Origin: Lachnospiraceae bacterium
GTDB lineage: Bacteria; Bacillota; Clostridia; Lachnospirales; Lachnospiraceae
DNA length: 64,000 nt
Reading direction: 5' to 3'
Assembly: GCA_015057625.1 (NCBI GenBank)
Contig: SVDZ01000005.1
Span: 60,949 to 124,948 of the forward strand
Part shown: in pieces, positions 26,567 to 34,368 of the stretch
Position numbering within the stretch: position 1 is the stretch's first letter
Layout: the number at the start of each line of letters is the position of its first letter
The notes under the pieces: generated by a model
Told to the model about the DNA's origin: nothing
The model's database searches: none
The model's input: the letters and a program-made list of their open reading frames with translations, nothing else
Translations under genes and position numbers: made by a program

Positions 26567-27679
26567 TTACAAATTATTCCAAAAAAAATGATATGGTACA
26601 GCCTCTGCCCAAAATGTAGTACTTAAACTATATAAACCAAAAGATGCAAAACCTACAACAATTCCTATAACAAGTATTTTTTTATTATTATCCAGTAAAG
26701 TTGTCTTAACGACGTTAGGTAACAATACTATAAGTACTACCATAAAATAATATCCAACTCTTAAAACAAGATTATTCACTCCTGCCAAACTTTGTACAAA
26801 ACACGATATATAAAATACATTTAAGAATCCTTCTATTTTATCTATATCTTCATTCTCATCTTTATTTTCAAAATAAAAACCAACTATGTATATAAACATA
26901 AACACCAGGAATAGAGAAAATGCTCCTGTTTCTTCTATGGCAGAATCCTTTTTCAAAAATTGTGAAAAAAGACTAAATATTGGTCTTCTCAGGAAATAAG
27001 TTACTATTAATACTCCTACTGAAATCCATCGTTGTTTTACGGTTAGTCTAAAATGATACACTGGATAAGCCATAACAAATACCCAGGCAGATGAATGAAA
27101 ACTTATTGCAAGTGCAACCAATAATATAAATTTATATATTTGTCTTTTTTGTATATACTCAATAGAACAACAACATATTCCTATAGCAATAATCTGTCTT
27201 AGTCCAGAATAGTACATTAAAAAAACTGGCAACCCCATAAAAATTATGTATGACATATATGGTGAAAAACTTTGTGATTTTATGAATCTATAAATTGGAT
27301 ATAACGATATAAACGCTACCACAGCCAAAAAGAACTGTTGATTATCCCATATTGTTCCAATTATCTTATTTAATAAAATATATCCCTTTTCATAATTCAT
27401 AAAATGCTTCATCACAATAATTTGTTTCCATGACATTGATGATATTTTTTCAAAAGAACCTAAATACCCATTCTGTTCTAAATAACGTAAATCATTTCCC
27501 ATACTAGGATGTCTCAACGCGAATAATAAGAATAAATAAATAAACCCTCCTATTGCCACTTTTTCATTTCTTTTTTCTATAATATCCCCTCTCTGCTCTG
27601 CAACATTATTTCCTTCCCTCGTACTATTGACTATTAAAATAAAACTTAAGAAGAACAAAAATAATATATATATATGCAT
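26567..27679 (-). CDS. EpsG-family polysaccharide polymerase
   Basis: This 370-residue polytopic membrane protein has about ten hydrophobic segments and an EpsG/Wzy-like pattern: RHPSMGNDLRYLEQNGYLGSF near residue 58, YEKGYILLNKIIG near 95, then YYSGLRQIIAIGICC near 155 with the conserved Arg-Gln. It should join repeat units on the outer face of the membrane. The start ATG at 27679 directly opens a hydrophobic segment. The gene lies 14 bp after the GT4 gene. It is the only polymerase candidate inside the main operon. Confidence 0.85.
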   Translation of the reverse strand: MHIYILFLFFLSFILIVNSTREGNNVAEQRGDIIEKRNEKVAIGGFIYLFLLFALRHPSMGNDLRYLEQNGYLGSFEKISSMSWKQIIVMKHFMNYEKGYILLNKIIGTIWDNQQFFLAVVAFISLYPIYRFIKSQSFSPYMSYIIFMGLPVFLMYYSGLRQIIAIGICCCSIEYIQKRQIYKFILLVALAISFHSSAWVFVMAYPVYHFRLTVKQRWISVGVLIVTYFLRRPIFSLFSQFLKKDSAIEETGAFSLFLVFMFIYIVGFYFENKDENEDIDKIEGFLNVFYISCFVQSLAGVNNLVLRVGYYFMVVLIVLLPNVVKTTLLDNNKKILVIGIVVGFASFGLYSLSTTFWAEAVPYHFFWNNL

Positions 27680-27693
27680 AACCTTCTTCCTCT

Positions 27694-28890
27694 CTATTGT
27701 TTCAACATTTCATTATATAATTTTAGATAATTATTAAACATATTCATTTTAGAATAAATCTTTTGCGCTTTTTTCTCTATAACATCTTTATTAACTTTTT
27801 GCTTCAACCATTTTTCAGTCAGTAATAGCAAACTATCAATATCTCCATATTCACAAAAATCACTATACTCATCTATTGATATTTGTTCGGGTGCTCCTGC
27901 TTTAAATCCAATCACTGGAGTTCCACAAGACAAACTTTCTGCACATATCATCGAAAATGTTTCTCTTTTACTTGTTATGACGGTTAAATCTGCCATAGAA
28001 TAATATTGCGCTAGCAGATACTGGTTTTTTACTCTCCCAACATTAACAACATTATTCGGTAAATCGATTTTTGAATCATAACTGCCCACAACAAAAAACA
28101 ATACTTCTGGTAATCGTTTCGCTAACTCAATTATATAATGTCCGCCCTTCATAGGATCTGCAAAATCTGCTGTAACATACAACACTTTCTTTGAGTTACC
28201 ATATTCTTTATCAAACAAATCTTCGCTAACTCTATTTCGAAACACATCAGTATTCACTCCATTTAATATAACAGTGTGATTTTTATTTTTTAATATCTTT
28301 GACTGTTCGGCGCGTTCTTTTAACCAAGGTGAAACAGATACCACTGTTAATTGTTCATAGTTTTCAAATGCATTCTTCATTTTATCAAATGCTACACGAC
28401 TCTTATCTCCAAATAACGAGTGAGAAATCTGTTTATATTTTTTACATTTTTGACATCCCACAATCCATTGGCTACACTCATACGAATGTCCGCAACTTCC
28501 TGTATACATAAATTCAGCATGTAAAGTTAACACAGTTTTAATATTATTCTTCTTCAACCAGTTTAGTAATTTATAAATATTTACAAAATAACCATTTATA
28601 CAATGTAAGTGAACAATATCCGGTCTCTCTCGATTTATTATTCGAATTAACTTATATGTTGAAAAAAAGCATCCGCCATACATAATTCCTGTAATCCTAG
28701 ACAACAAATTATTAAATTTTGCATAGCATTCATTTGTTACTTTATATACTCCACAATCATTATTATTATTCCCACGTCCATAACAAACAACTGAATCATT
28801 TCCACTCTCCTCTAATAGAGAGTGAATATCATACACTATTTTTCCTGTACTGCCAACTTTATATACACAATTAACTTGAAGCACTTTCAT
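27694..28890 (-). CDS. Family 4 glycosyltransferase
   Basis: This 398-residue retaining GT-B glycosyltransferase begins MKVLQVNCVYKVGSTGKIVYD. A zinc-type Cys cluster (HSYECSQWIVGCQKCKK) lies near residue 135. The C-terminal half has the nucleotide-sugar site: DPMKGGHYIIELA, then ETFSMICAESLSCGTPVIGF near residue 320 with the E-x7-E motif. The Cys cluster is common in this GT4 subgroup (WcaA/Clostridium capsule type). A good ribosome site (GTGAGGATTAGGAC) precedes the ATG. It acts on the cytoplasmic face; the donor is unknown. Confidence 0.88.
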   Translation of the reverse strand: MKVLQVNCVYKVGSTGKIVYDIHSLLEESGNDSVVCYGRGNNNNDCGVYKVTNECYAKFNNLLSRITGIMYGGCFFSTYKLIRIINRERPDIVHLHCINGYFVNIYKLLNWLKKNNIKTVLTLHAEFMYTGSCGHSYECSQWIVGCQKCKKYKQISHSLFGDKSRVAFDKMKNAFENYEQLTVVSVSPWLKERAEQSKILKNKNHTVILNGVNTDVFRNRVSEDLFDKEYGNSKKVLYVTADFADPMKGGHYIIELAKRLPEVLFFVVGSYDSKIDLPNNVVNVGRVKNQYLLAQYYSMADLTVITSKRETFSMICAESLSCGTPVIGFKAGAPEQISIDEYSDFCEYGDIDSLLLLTEKWLKQKVNKDVIEKKAQKIYSKMNMFNNYLKLYNEMLKQ

Positions 28891-28919
28891 GTCCTAATCC
28901 TCACTTACCAATTAATGGA

Positions 28920-30167
28920 TTAATACGCCTCTTCTAAAAGAGCCATCAACCGTTCGCCATTTCCAATAGCCGTGTGATTTTTTTTCCCTATTTCTACTGC
29001 TTTTTTTGCAGTTTCTACTAATATCCTCGGCGAATCACATATTTGTGCCAATTGCATTAGTAATGTTTTTTCATCTGTCGCAACTATCGCACACTTTTCT
29101 CTAATCAAATAATCAACGGACGCGACCTCTCTTGGCCCAAAGCACATAATGCACCTATTACTAACTAAACAATCTGCTATTTTAGTTGATAACGAATATT
29201 TTGCAAACTGAATATTTTCCTTTTCAAATCCCTCTACATGGAGAATAACATCGCTATTCTCCATAATACATTTGACTTCTTCATATGATACCCCTCCGTG
29301 AAAATTCACACCTGGCTTATCTATTATTCCTAATAAAATCTCCTCTCTCTTTTCTGCCGAGTATACATCTAAAATAATCGGTAGTTTATTGTCCACTATA
29401 GTCCTTCCAATTTTAGCCAAAGAATCATTTCTTCCCAAACTAATATTACCTAAATACGCAAATTTTAAAGGTTTTTCAATCTTTTTATCTGGATATGCCT
29501 TATTATTTGAAGTATTGTATATCACATGAAATTTTTTACCAAACTCATTTTCATATGCTTTAGCCATTAAATCCGTTATACATGCATTAGTCGAAGATGC
29601 AATATTTTTTTTTGCAATTTTCTTAAATCTCCAATTATTAATACCTTCAAATATTCCTCTAGCATTTTTAAGCTTTAAGTAAAAATCATCCACCCAATAT
29701 AACACCATTTTTTTTTGCAGAAAAACGCTAACCCATCTAGCTATCTTTTGACTAAATACACTATCACTCGCATAAAAAAAAATAATATCCGGATTAAATT
29801 CTACAAGCCATTCTTTAAACTCTTTTGTTTTCCAGGTATTCAATCCCCACATAAAATCTCTTACAAATCTTACAAAAGGACGTTTTTTTGAATACTTACC
29901 ATAAGTTTTTTCTTTTCTCTCTATATCCTTATTGTCTTCCGAATTTTCCCTTACACGCCCAGGTTTTCTAAATTTTAATATCGAATTAACTATTTCAAAA
30001 TCAGTTATGCAAAAATACTTTTCACATATTTTGGCATTCGGATTTTCTTCTCTAAAATACAATTGAGCAATGTCTTCTTTACTAAATTGCGAGAACAGTG
30101 TGGTTAACGTTCTCCCGTTATTATCCTCCATATTCATAGGTGTATGACTGATTATCAAAACTTTCAT
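28920..30167 (-). CDS. GT-B fold glycosyltransferase
   Basis: This 415-residue putative glycosyltransferase opens MKVLIISHTPMNMEDNNGRT. The N-terminal half carries NPDIIFFYASDSVFSQKIARW and the C-terminal half has a nucleotide-sugar-binding pattern (LKFAYLGNISLGRN, then GVNFHGGVSYEEVKCIMENSDVILH). The classical GT4 E-x7-E motif is weak, so it is more distant than the preceding gene. The ribosome site lies in the last codons of licD (AGAGGAAG), so the two are coupled, with no gap. The donor and acceptor are unknown. Confidence 0.75.
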   Translation of the reverse strand: MKVLIISHTPMNMEDNNGRTLTTLFSQFSKEDIAQLYFREENPNAKICEKYFCITDFEIVNSILKFRKPGRVRENSEDNKDIERKEKTYGKYSKKRPFVRFVRDFMWGLNTWKTKEFKEWLVEFNPDIIFFYASDSVFSQKIARWVSVFLQKKMVLYWVDDFYLKLKNARGIFEGINNWRFKKIAKKNIASSTNACITDLMAKAYENEFGKKFHVIYNTSNNKAYPDKKIEKPLKFAYLGNISLGRNDSLAKIGRTIVDNKLPIILDVYSAEKREEILLGIIDKPGVNFHGGVSYEEVKCIMENSDVILHVEGFEKENIQFAKYSLSTKIADCLVSNRCIMCFGPREVASVDYLIREKCAIVATDEKTLLMQLAQICDSPRILVETAKKAVEIGKKNHTAIGNGERLMALLEEAY

Positions 30168-31004
30168 TTATACTTCCTCTATCTCAAGATATGATTTATT
30201 TAAATCACATTCAATATAATCATGTAGTGAAACTCTTTTCTCCTCAGGTGGGATTTTTCTCCAATCTCCATATAGTGACTCCAAATACTCTTCAAAATTA
30301 TACACTCCATATATTTCAATATTTTCAAATTTATATAGTGTTGGTTCTCCCATTACAGCTTTCGGAAAAATTTCTTTCATTCCCCAATTTCCTAAAAAGT
30401 TTGCAATTAATAAACTATCTTCATATTTTTTTGTTTGACACAAACTATCTATTTTTAATAATTGTTTTTTATTATTCAATAATACACTTGGTATTAATCT
30501 TGCTAATAATATCACTAAATTCTTGTACCATTTTCTTCTAGGTAATATCGCACATGTTCTTGCCATTACTAACTGATATTTCCAATGCACGGATTTAAAT
30601 ATCTTCTCAGCCTCTTCTTTTGTATTTCCTGCTCCATCTAAAGGAAACAAATCAAGATATATTCCTCTTTTAATATTCTTTCTTGTTTTTTCAATTAATG
30701 TAGTATCTGTATCATATATTTTTGTATATCCATAATAATAATCTGTTGCTTTAGTTCTAATAGTCTCAACTACATACTTTTCCCCTTTTAAATCTTTGCA
30801 ATAAGAAATAAACTGCTCATAATCGCTTCTTGGCATTCCAATATCAATATCGTCATCCCATGGAATAAACCCGTTATGACGAATAGTTCCTAGCATTGTC
30901 CCCCCAAGTGCATAATATTTAAGTCCTTTACTTTCACAAAAATTATGAAACCATTTGAGCATATTTAATAATTTATCTTGTTGTTCATTCAATTTATACT
31001 CCAT
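30168..31004 (-). CDS. LicD-family phosphotransferase
   Basis: This 278-residue LicD protein transfers phosphocholine or another phospho-group from a CDP-linked donor onto a sugar of the polymer. The signature lies near residues 36-58: GGTMLGTIRHNGFIPWDDD, then IDIGMPR, with the metal-binding Asp cluster. The ATG at 31004 is preferred, with AAAGGTGG 6 nt upstream; an ATG 6 nt earlier would abut the ribosome site. It sits between two glycosyltransferase genes. No choline uptake or CDP-choline gene is in the window, so the phospho-group could be different. Confidence 0.88.
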   Translation of the reverse strand: MEYKLNEQQDKLLNMLKWFHNFCESKGLKYYALGGTMLGTIRHNGFIPWDDDIDIGMPRSDYEQFISYCKDLKGEKYVVETIRTKATDYYYGYTKIYDTDTTLIEKTRKNIKRGIYLDLFPLDGAGNTKEEAEKIFKSVHWKYQLVMARTCAILPRRKWYKNLVILLARLIPSVLLNNKKQLLKIDSLCQTKKYEDSLLIANFLGNWGMKEIFPKAVMGEPTLYKFENIEIYGVYNFEEYLESLYGDWRKIPPEEKRVSLHDYIECDLNKSYLEIEEV

Positions 31005-31016
31005 AAACATCCACCT

Positions 31017-31859
31017 TTAACTTCTTGCAAATGTTCTAAATATCCATCCTCTAATTCTATTCGGAACAATAATTTGAACTATTACTCTTTTTATCACATT
31101 CATAAAGTATGTCCGAATTCCAATCATTTTGTTTTTTAGCATATAATCTTGAAGTTTTTTTTCGCTTTCAAAATATTTTTTTCCACCACGCCGTTGATAC
31201 ATTTCTTTTCCGACTCTCACATTCACAAGTACTGTGCCAGTATTAGCAAAGACTGCTCCATTTAACCACATCCTTATCCACAAGAAATAATCTTCATTCC
31301 AAAACCAATCCTGATAGCCGCCTGCACACTGCACTGATTTCTTCTTATACATAACCGATACATGATTCATAGCACACCTTTTTTTCATATACTCTCGTAT
31401 TTCAATATTTTTTACTGGAACTACTCTTTTCCCAACTATATTTTCCTCTTCTCCAATAAATTCTGTAATATCTCCACCAACAATATCTACGTCAGGGTGC
31501 AATTGAAAATATTTTAATTGCTCCTCAAATCTTGTTGGAGAAGAAACATCATCACTATCCATTCTAGCTATTAATTCATATTTCGAGTTATCTATTGCAA
31601 TCTTAAGAGCATTCCCTAATCCAATATTTTTTTCTAAATAGATAACATTGAAAAAATCATATTTAGACTTATATTTGAGGATTACTTTTTTCAAATCTTC
31701 TGATATAGGTCCGTCAACTACCAGAACCACTTCATTGGGTATAACTGACTGTACCTCTGTAATACTACTTAAAGCTCTATCAAAATATATTGGATTATCA
31801 TTTTTATATACTGAAATTGCAACAGAAAAACCACTATTATTTATTCCATTTTCTGACAT
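31017..31859 (-). CDS. Family 2 glycosyltransferase
   Basis: This 280-residue GT-A enzyme has FSVAISVYKNDNPIYFDRAL near the start, VVLVVDGPIS, and ELIARMDSDDVSSPTRF near residue 95 with the D-S-D-D metal site. DWFWNEDYFLWIRMWLNG near 195 is the acceptor/base region typical of rhamnosyl- or galactosyl-type GT2 enzymes in capsule loci. GGAGG lies in the 3' end of the sugar-transferase gene, which it overlaps by 19 bp, so the enzymes for first and second sugars are probably translationally coupled. Confidence 0.88.
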   Translation of the reverse strand: MSENGINNSGFSVAISVYKNDNPIYFDRALSSITEVQSVIPNEVVLVVDGPISEDLKKVILKYKSKYDFFNVIYLEKNIGLGNALKIAIDNSKYELIARMDSDDVSSPTRFEEQLKYFQLHPDVDIVGGDITEFIGEEENIVGKRVVPVKNIEIREYMKKRCAMNHVSVMYKKKSVQCAGGYQDWFWNEDYFLWIRMWLNGAVFANTGTVLVNVRVGKEMYQRRGGKKYFESEKKLQDYMLKNKMIGIRTYFMNVIKRVIVQIIVPNRIRGWIFRTFARS

Positions 31860-32569
31860 CTATGGGCCTCCAAAAGCATTTCTGCTCTCTTCATTTTCTG
31901 ATTATATTCCATTTGGCTAACTCTACCAGCTTTCAGCAGATAATCACCAAAATCATCTGTAATATCTATTTCATCAACTGTTCCGTCCTCTATGCCTTTC
32001 TTTCTAAAAAACACTTGTTTAACAGTGTCAACAATGATTTTTACATCTCCTATAAATGTAACATGCTCTATATACTCAAGATCCGTTGATAGTTTTCCAT
32101 CCCAAGATAGTGCATTACGCCCTCTTGTCTGTGCCAATCCACTAAGTCCAGGTCTGACAGAATGACGTTTTCTTTGTTCATCTGTCATAAACGTCATGTC
32201 CTTGATTAACTGTGGGCGAGGTCCAATAACAGACATCGTTCCATTCAATATATTAAATGCCTCTGGCAATTCATCCATCGAAGTACTTCTGAGCCATTTT
32301 CCAAATTTAGTTAATCTAACATTATCCGGAAGTAAATTACCTTCCTCATCTCTTTCGTCAGTCATAGTCCTAAACTTATATAGATTAAAAATCTTCTCAT
32401 TCTTTCCCGGACGTGGTTGTTTAAACAGCACCGGACTTCCCAACTTAATTCTCACCAATATAGCAATGATTGCATATAACCAACAAAAAACAATGATTGC
32501 AAGTAAAGAACAAACTAAGTCCATTATTCTTTTTATATATTTTTCATAAATACCTTTTTTATGTTTCAT
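31841..32569 (-). CDS. PglC-like monotopic phosphoglycosyl transferase
   Basis: This 242-residue initiating enzyme transfers a sugar 1-phosphate to undecaprenyl phosphate. It opens with a re-entrant membrane helix (residues about 12-35), then SPVLFKQPRPGKNEKIF, LYKFRTMTDERDEEG, the catalytic Asp-Glu in RSTSMDELPEAFN, IGPRP and RPGLSGLAQTRGRNALSW. Spacing and wording are closer to Campylobacter PglC (diNAc-bacillosamine phosphate) than to the long WbaP/EpsL enzymes, which have extra N-terminal membrane helices. With PglF- and PglE-like genes next door, a 2,4-diacetamido or 4-amino trideoxy sugar is the likely first sugar. Confidence 0.9.
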   Translation of the reverse strand: MKHKKGIYEKYIKRIMDLVCSLLAIIVFCWLYAIIAILVRIKLGSPVLFKQPRPGKNEKIFNLYKFRTMTDERDEEGNLLPDNVRLTKFGKWLRSTSMDELPEAFNILNGTMSVIGPRPQLIKDMTFMTDEQRKRHSVRPGLSGLAQTRGRNALSWDGKLSTDLEYIEHVTFIGDVKIIVDTVKQVFFRKKGIEDGTVDEIDITDDFGDYLLKAGRVSQMEYNQKMKRAEMLLEAHRCQKME

Positions 32570-32571
32570 TC

Positions 32572-33024
32572 TTATCTTTTTCCTTTTTTAATAGCAATCA
32601 TTTTATTCATTACTTCCAAAAGTATTATATATATCCAAAAACCAACAAGTGCTCCTACTGTATTGCTGATTACATCATCAATTTCACATTCACCATACTT
32701 AGTCGCAACTTGTATTAATTCTATAGCTACCGATACTAATACTGCTGTAACTGTAACTTGTTTCCAACTCTTCTTAATAGGAATCAAAAATCCAAACGGC
32801 ATGAAGAAAAGAATATTTTTTAAATACAAAATTGAATCAACCTTACCATACGGCTCCCCTGCTTTCCATTCTCGGAATGCCCAAAACAATTCTAGTCTTA
32901 TAATCCTGTGCTCATACTGATGTCTATTAAGTAATGTCATCCACACTATAAATCCACAGTACGCAACAAAAAGAACTATTTGTATTTCTTTCTTCCTACT
33001 CAAAACATGCTCTAATAACTTCAA
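32572..33024 (-). CDS. VanZ-family membrane protein
   Basis: This 150-residue protein has four hydrophobic segments in the VanZ-like order, with VLFVAYCGFIVWMTLLNR at the first, FFMPFGFLIPI in the middle and ELIQVATKYGECEIDDVISN near residue 105 containing the family's conserved acidic stretch. The start is a TTG at 33024, after GGATAGGATAA, and overlaps the aminotransferase gene by 29 bp. VanZ proteins affect teicoplanin tolerance and polymer attachment in unknown ways. The position between aminotransferase and sugar transferase suggests a role in the initiating step. Confidence 0.82.
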   Translation of the reverse strand: MKLLEHVLSRKKEIQIVLFVAYCGFIVWMTLLNRHQYEHRIIRLELFWAFREWKAGEPYGKVDSILYLKNILFFMPFGFLIPIKKSWKQVTVTAVLVSVAIELIQVATKYGECEIDDVISNTVGALVGFWIYIILLEVMNKMIAIKKGKR

Positions 33025-34279
33025 TTATCCTATCCTGCTCTTCTACAGTCATCTTGTTATCACTTGGAAGACACATACCTCTTGCAAATATATCTGCGCC
33101 CACATCTTCTACGCCACCTTCAATATATGCGTTAGTTTTGCATCTGATACTTCCCTCTCTGCCCACACATTCATGCATTCTATACATTGGTTGCATATGC
33201 ATAGGTTTCCAAATCGGACGACCTTCTGCATTTATTGATGCTATAGCTTCTAAAATTTCTGTCGGACACGTTTTGCCTTCCTCTGGTATGTAGAGTGCTT
33301 CACTGTCACTTCTAATCTGCTTACACATAGCATCCTCATCAATTATTAGCGATGACAGCCAGTAGTTTGGCTCTGTGCCATCTGTTATAGGATTCATCTC
33401 AACCGGTAGGTCTTTTAATCCCTCAACATATCTCTCATATATCGCCTTCTTCTGCGCAATATGTTCTTCGAGATATCCATACTGTCCTCTCACGACTCCC
33501 GCTATCACATTACTCATGCGGTAGTTATAACCCACTTCTTCATGCTGATACCATGCAGCATTCTCACGTGACTGTGTACTCCACTTACGAGCTTTATTAG
33601 CATCATCTATACTGTTTGTAAGCAAACATCCACCGGCAGAACCTGTTATTATCTTATTGCCGTTGTAGCTTACTGCGCTGTAATCACCAAAAGAGCCACA
33701 CTGCTTTCCATCAACGGTTGCTCCCATAGCTTCAGCTGCATCTTCTATCAAAAGCGCCCCGTGTTTTTCACAGATTTTCTTAATCTCATCTATTCTGCCA
33801 GGGAATCCATAGAGTTCAGCACATACCACAAGTTTTACATCTGGATACATCTGAAAAGCTTTCTCAAGAGCCACAGGGTCCATATTCCAGCTATCTCTTT
33901 CTGTCTCGATAAATACCGGAATACCACCTTCATATACCACAGGATTGAGTGTGGCATCAAATGTCATATCTGAACAGAACACTCTCTTTCCTTCTAACGC
34001 CCCGTGAGATATAGTCGGCTTGCCATACAACCTCTCACCTGCAAGTTTGCAGCAAAGATGCAACGCAGCAGTACAACAAGATAGTCCTACCGCATATTCA
34101 ACTTCCGATATTTCTGCGGCAATCCTTTCTACTTCATCTATATTTTTTCCAACCGTACTCATCCAGTTAGTCTCATAAGCTTCATTTATATATTCTATTT
34201 CTTCTCCATGCATTGTTGGAGAAGCGAGCCATATTTTTCCTTCAAAAGGTTCCTGCTTGTTATTAAAATCAAATGCCAT
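32996..34279 (-). CDS. PglE-like DegT/DnrJ aminotransferase
   Basis: This 427-residue PLP-dependent sugar aminotransferase begins with a PglE-like opening (KIWLASPTMHGEEIEYINEA), then SCCTAALHL, IEDAAEAMGATVDGKQCG, VSYNGNKIITGSAGG with the PLP lysine, and the end GMCLPSDNKMTVEEQDRI. The RPIWKPMHMQPMY motif matches sugar-binding residues of the 4-aminotransferases of bacillosamine synthesis. It would turn the 4-keto product of the dehydratase encoded upstream into UDP-4-amino-4,6-dideoxy-GlcNAc. AGAGGAA precedes the ATG. Confidence 0.9.
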   Translation of the reverse strand: MAFDFNNKQEPFEGKIWLASPTMHGEEIEYINEAYETNWMSTVGKNIDEVERIAAEISEVEYAVGLSCCTAALHLCCKLAGERLYGKPTISHGALEGKRVFCSDMTFDATLNPVVYEGGIPVFIETERDSWNMDPVALEKAFQMYPDVKLVVCAELYGFPGRIDEIKKICEKHGALLIEDAAEAMGATVDGKQCGSFGDYSAVSYNGNKIITGSAGGCLLTNSIDDANKARKWSTQSRENAAWYQHEEVGYNYRMSNVIAGVVRGQYGYLEEHIAQKKAIYERYVEGLKDLPVEMNPITDGTEPNYWLSSLIIDEDAMCKQIRSDSEALYIPEEGKTCPTEILEAIASINAEGRPIWKPMHMQPMYRMHECVGREGSIRCKTNAYIEGGVEDVGADIFARGMCLPSDNKMTVEEQDRIIEVIRACFE

Positions 34280-34308
34280 AAATATTCCTCTTAAATCTCT
34301 TTATACAC

Positions 34309-34338
34309 ATCAAAAGAGTCGTTACCGACTCTTTTGAT
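34309..34338. terminator. 13-bp intra-operon hairpin
   Basis: Perfect arms ATCAAAAGAGTCG and CGACTCTTTTGAT enclose a 4-nt loop between the dehydratase and aminotransferase genes. There is no T-run beyond the stem (GTGTATAAAG on the minus strand), so it is likely an mRNA processing or attenuation hairpin rather than a full terminator. Confidence 0.5.
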
Positions 34339-34368
34339 AGTCCGTTATTATTAATTTTGGATATCTAT

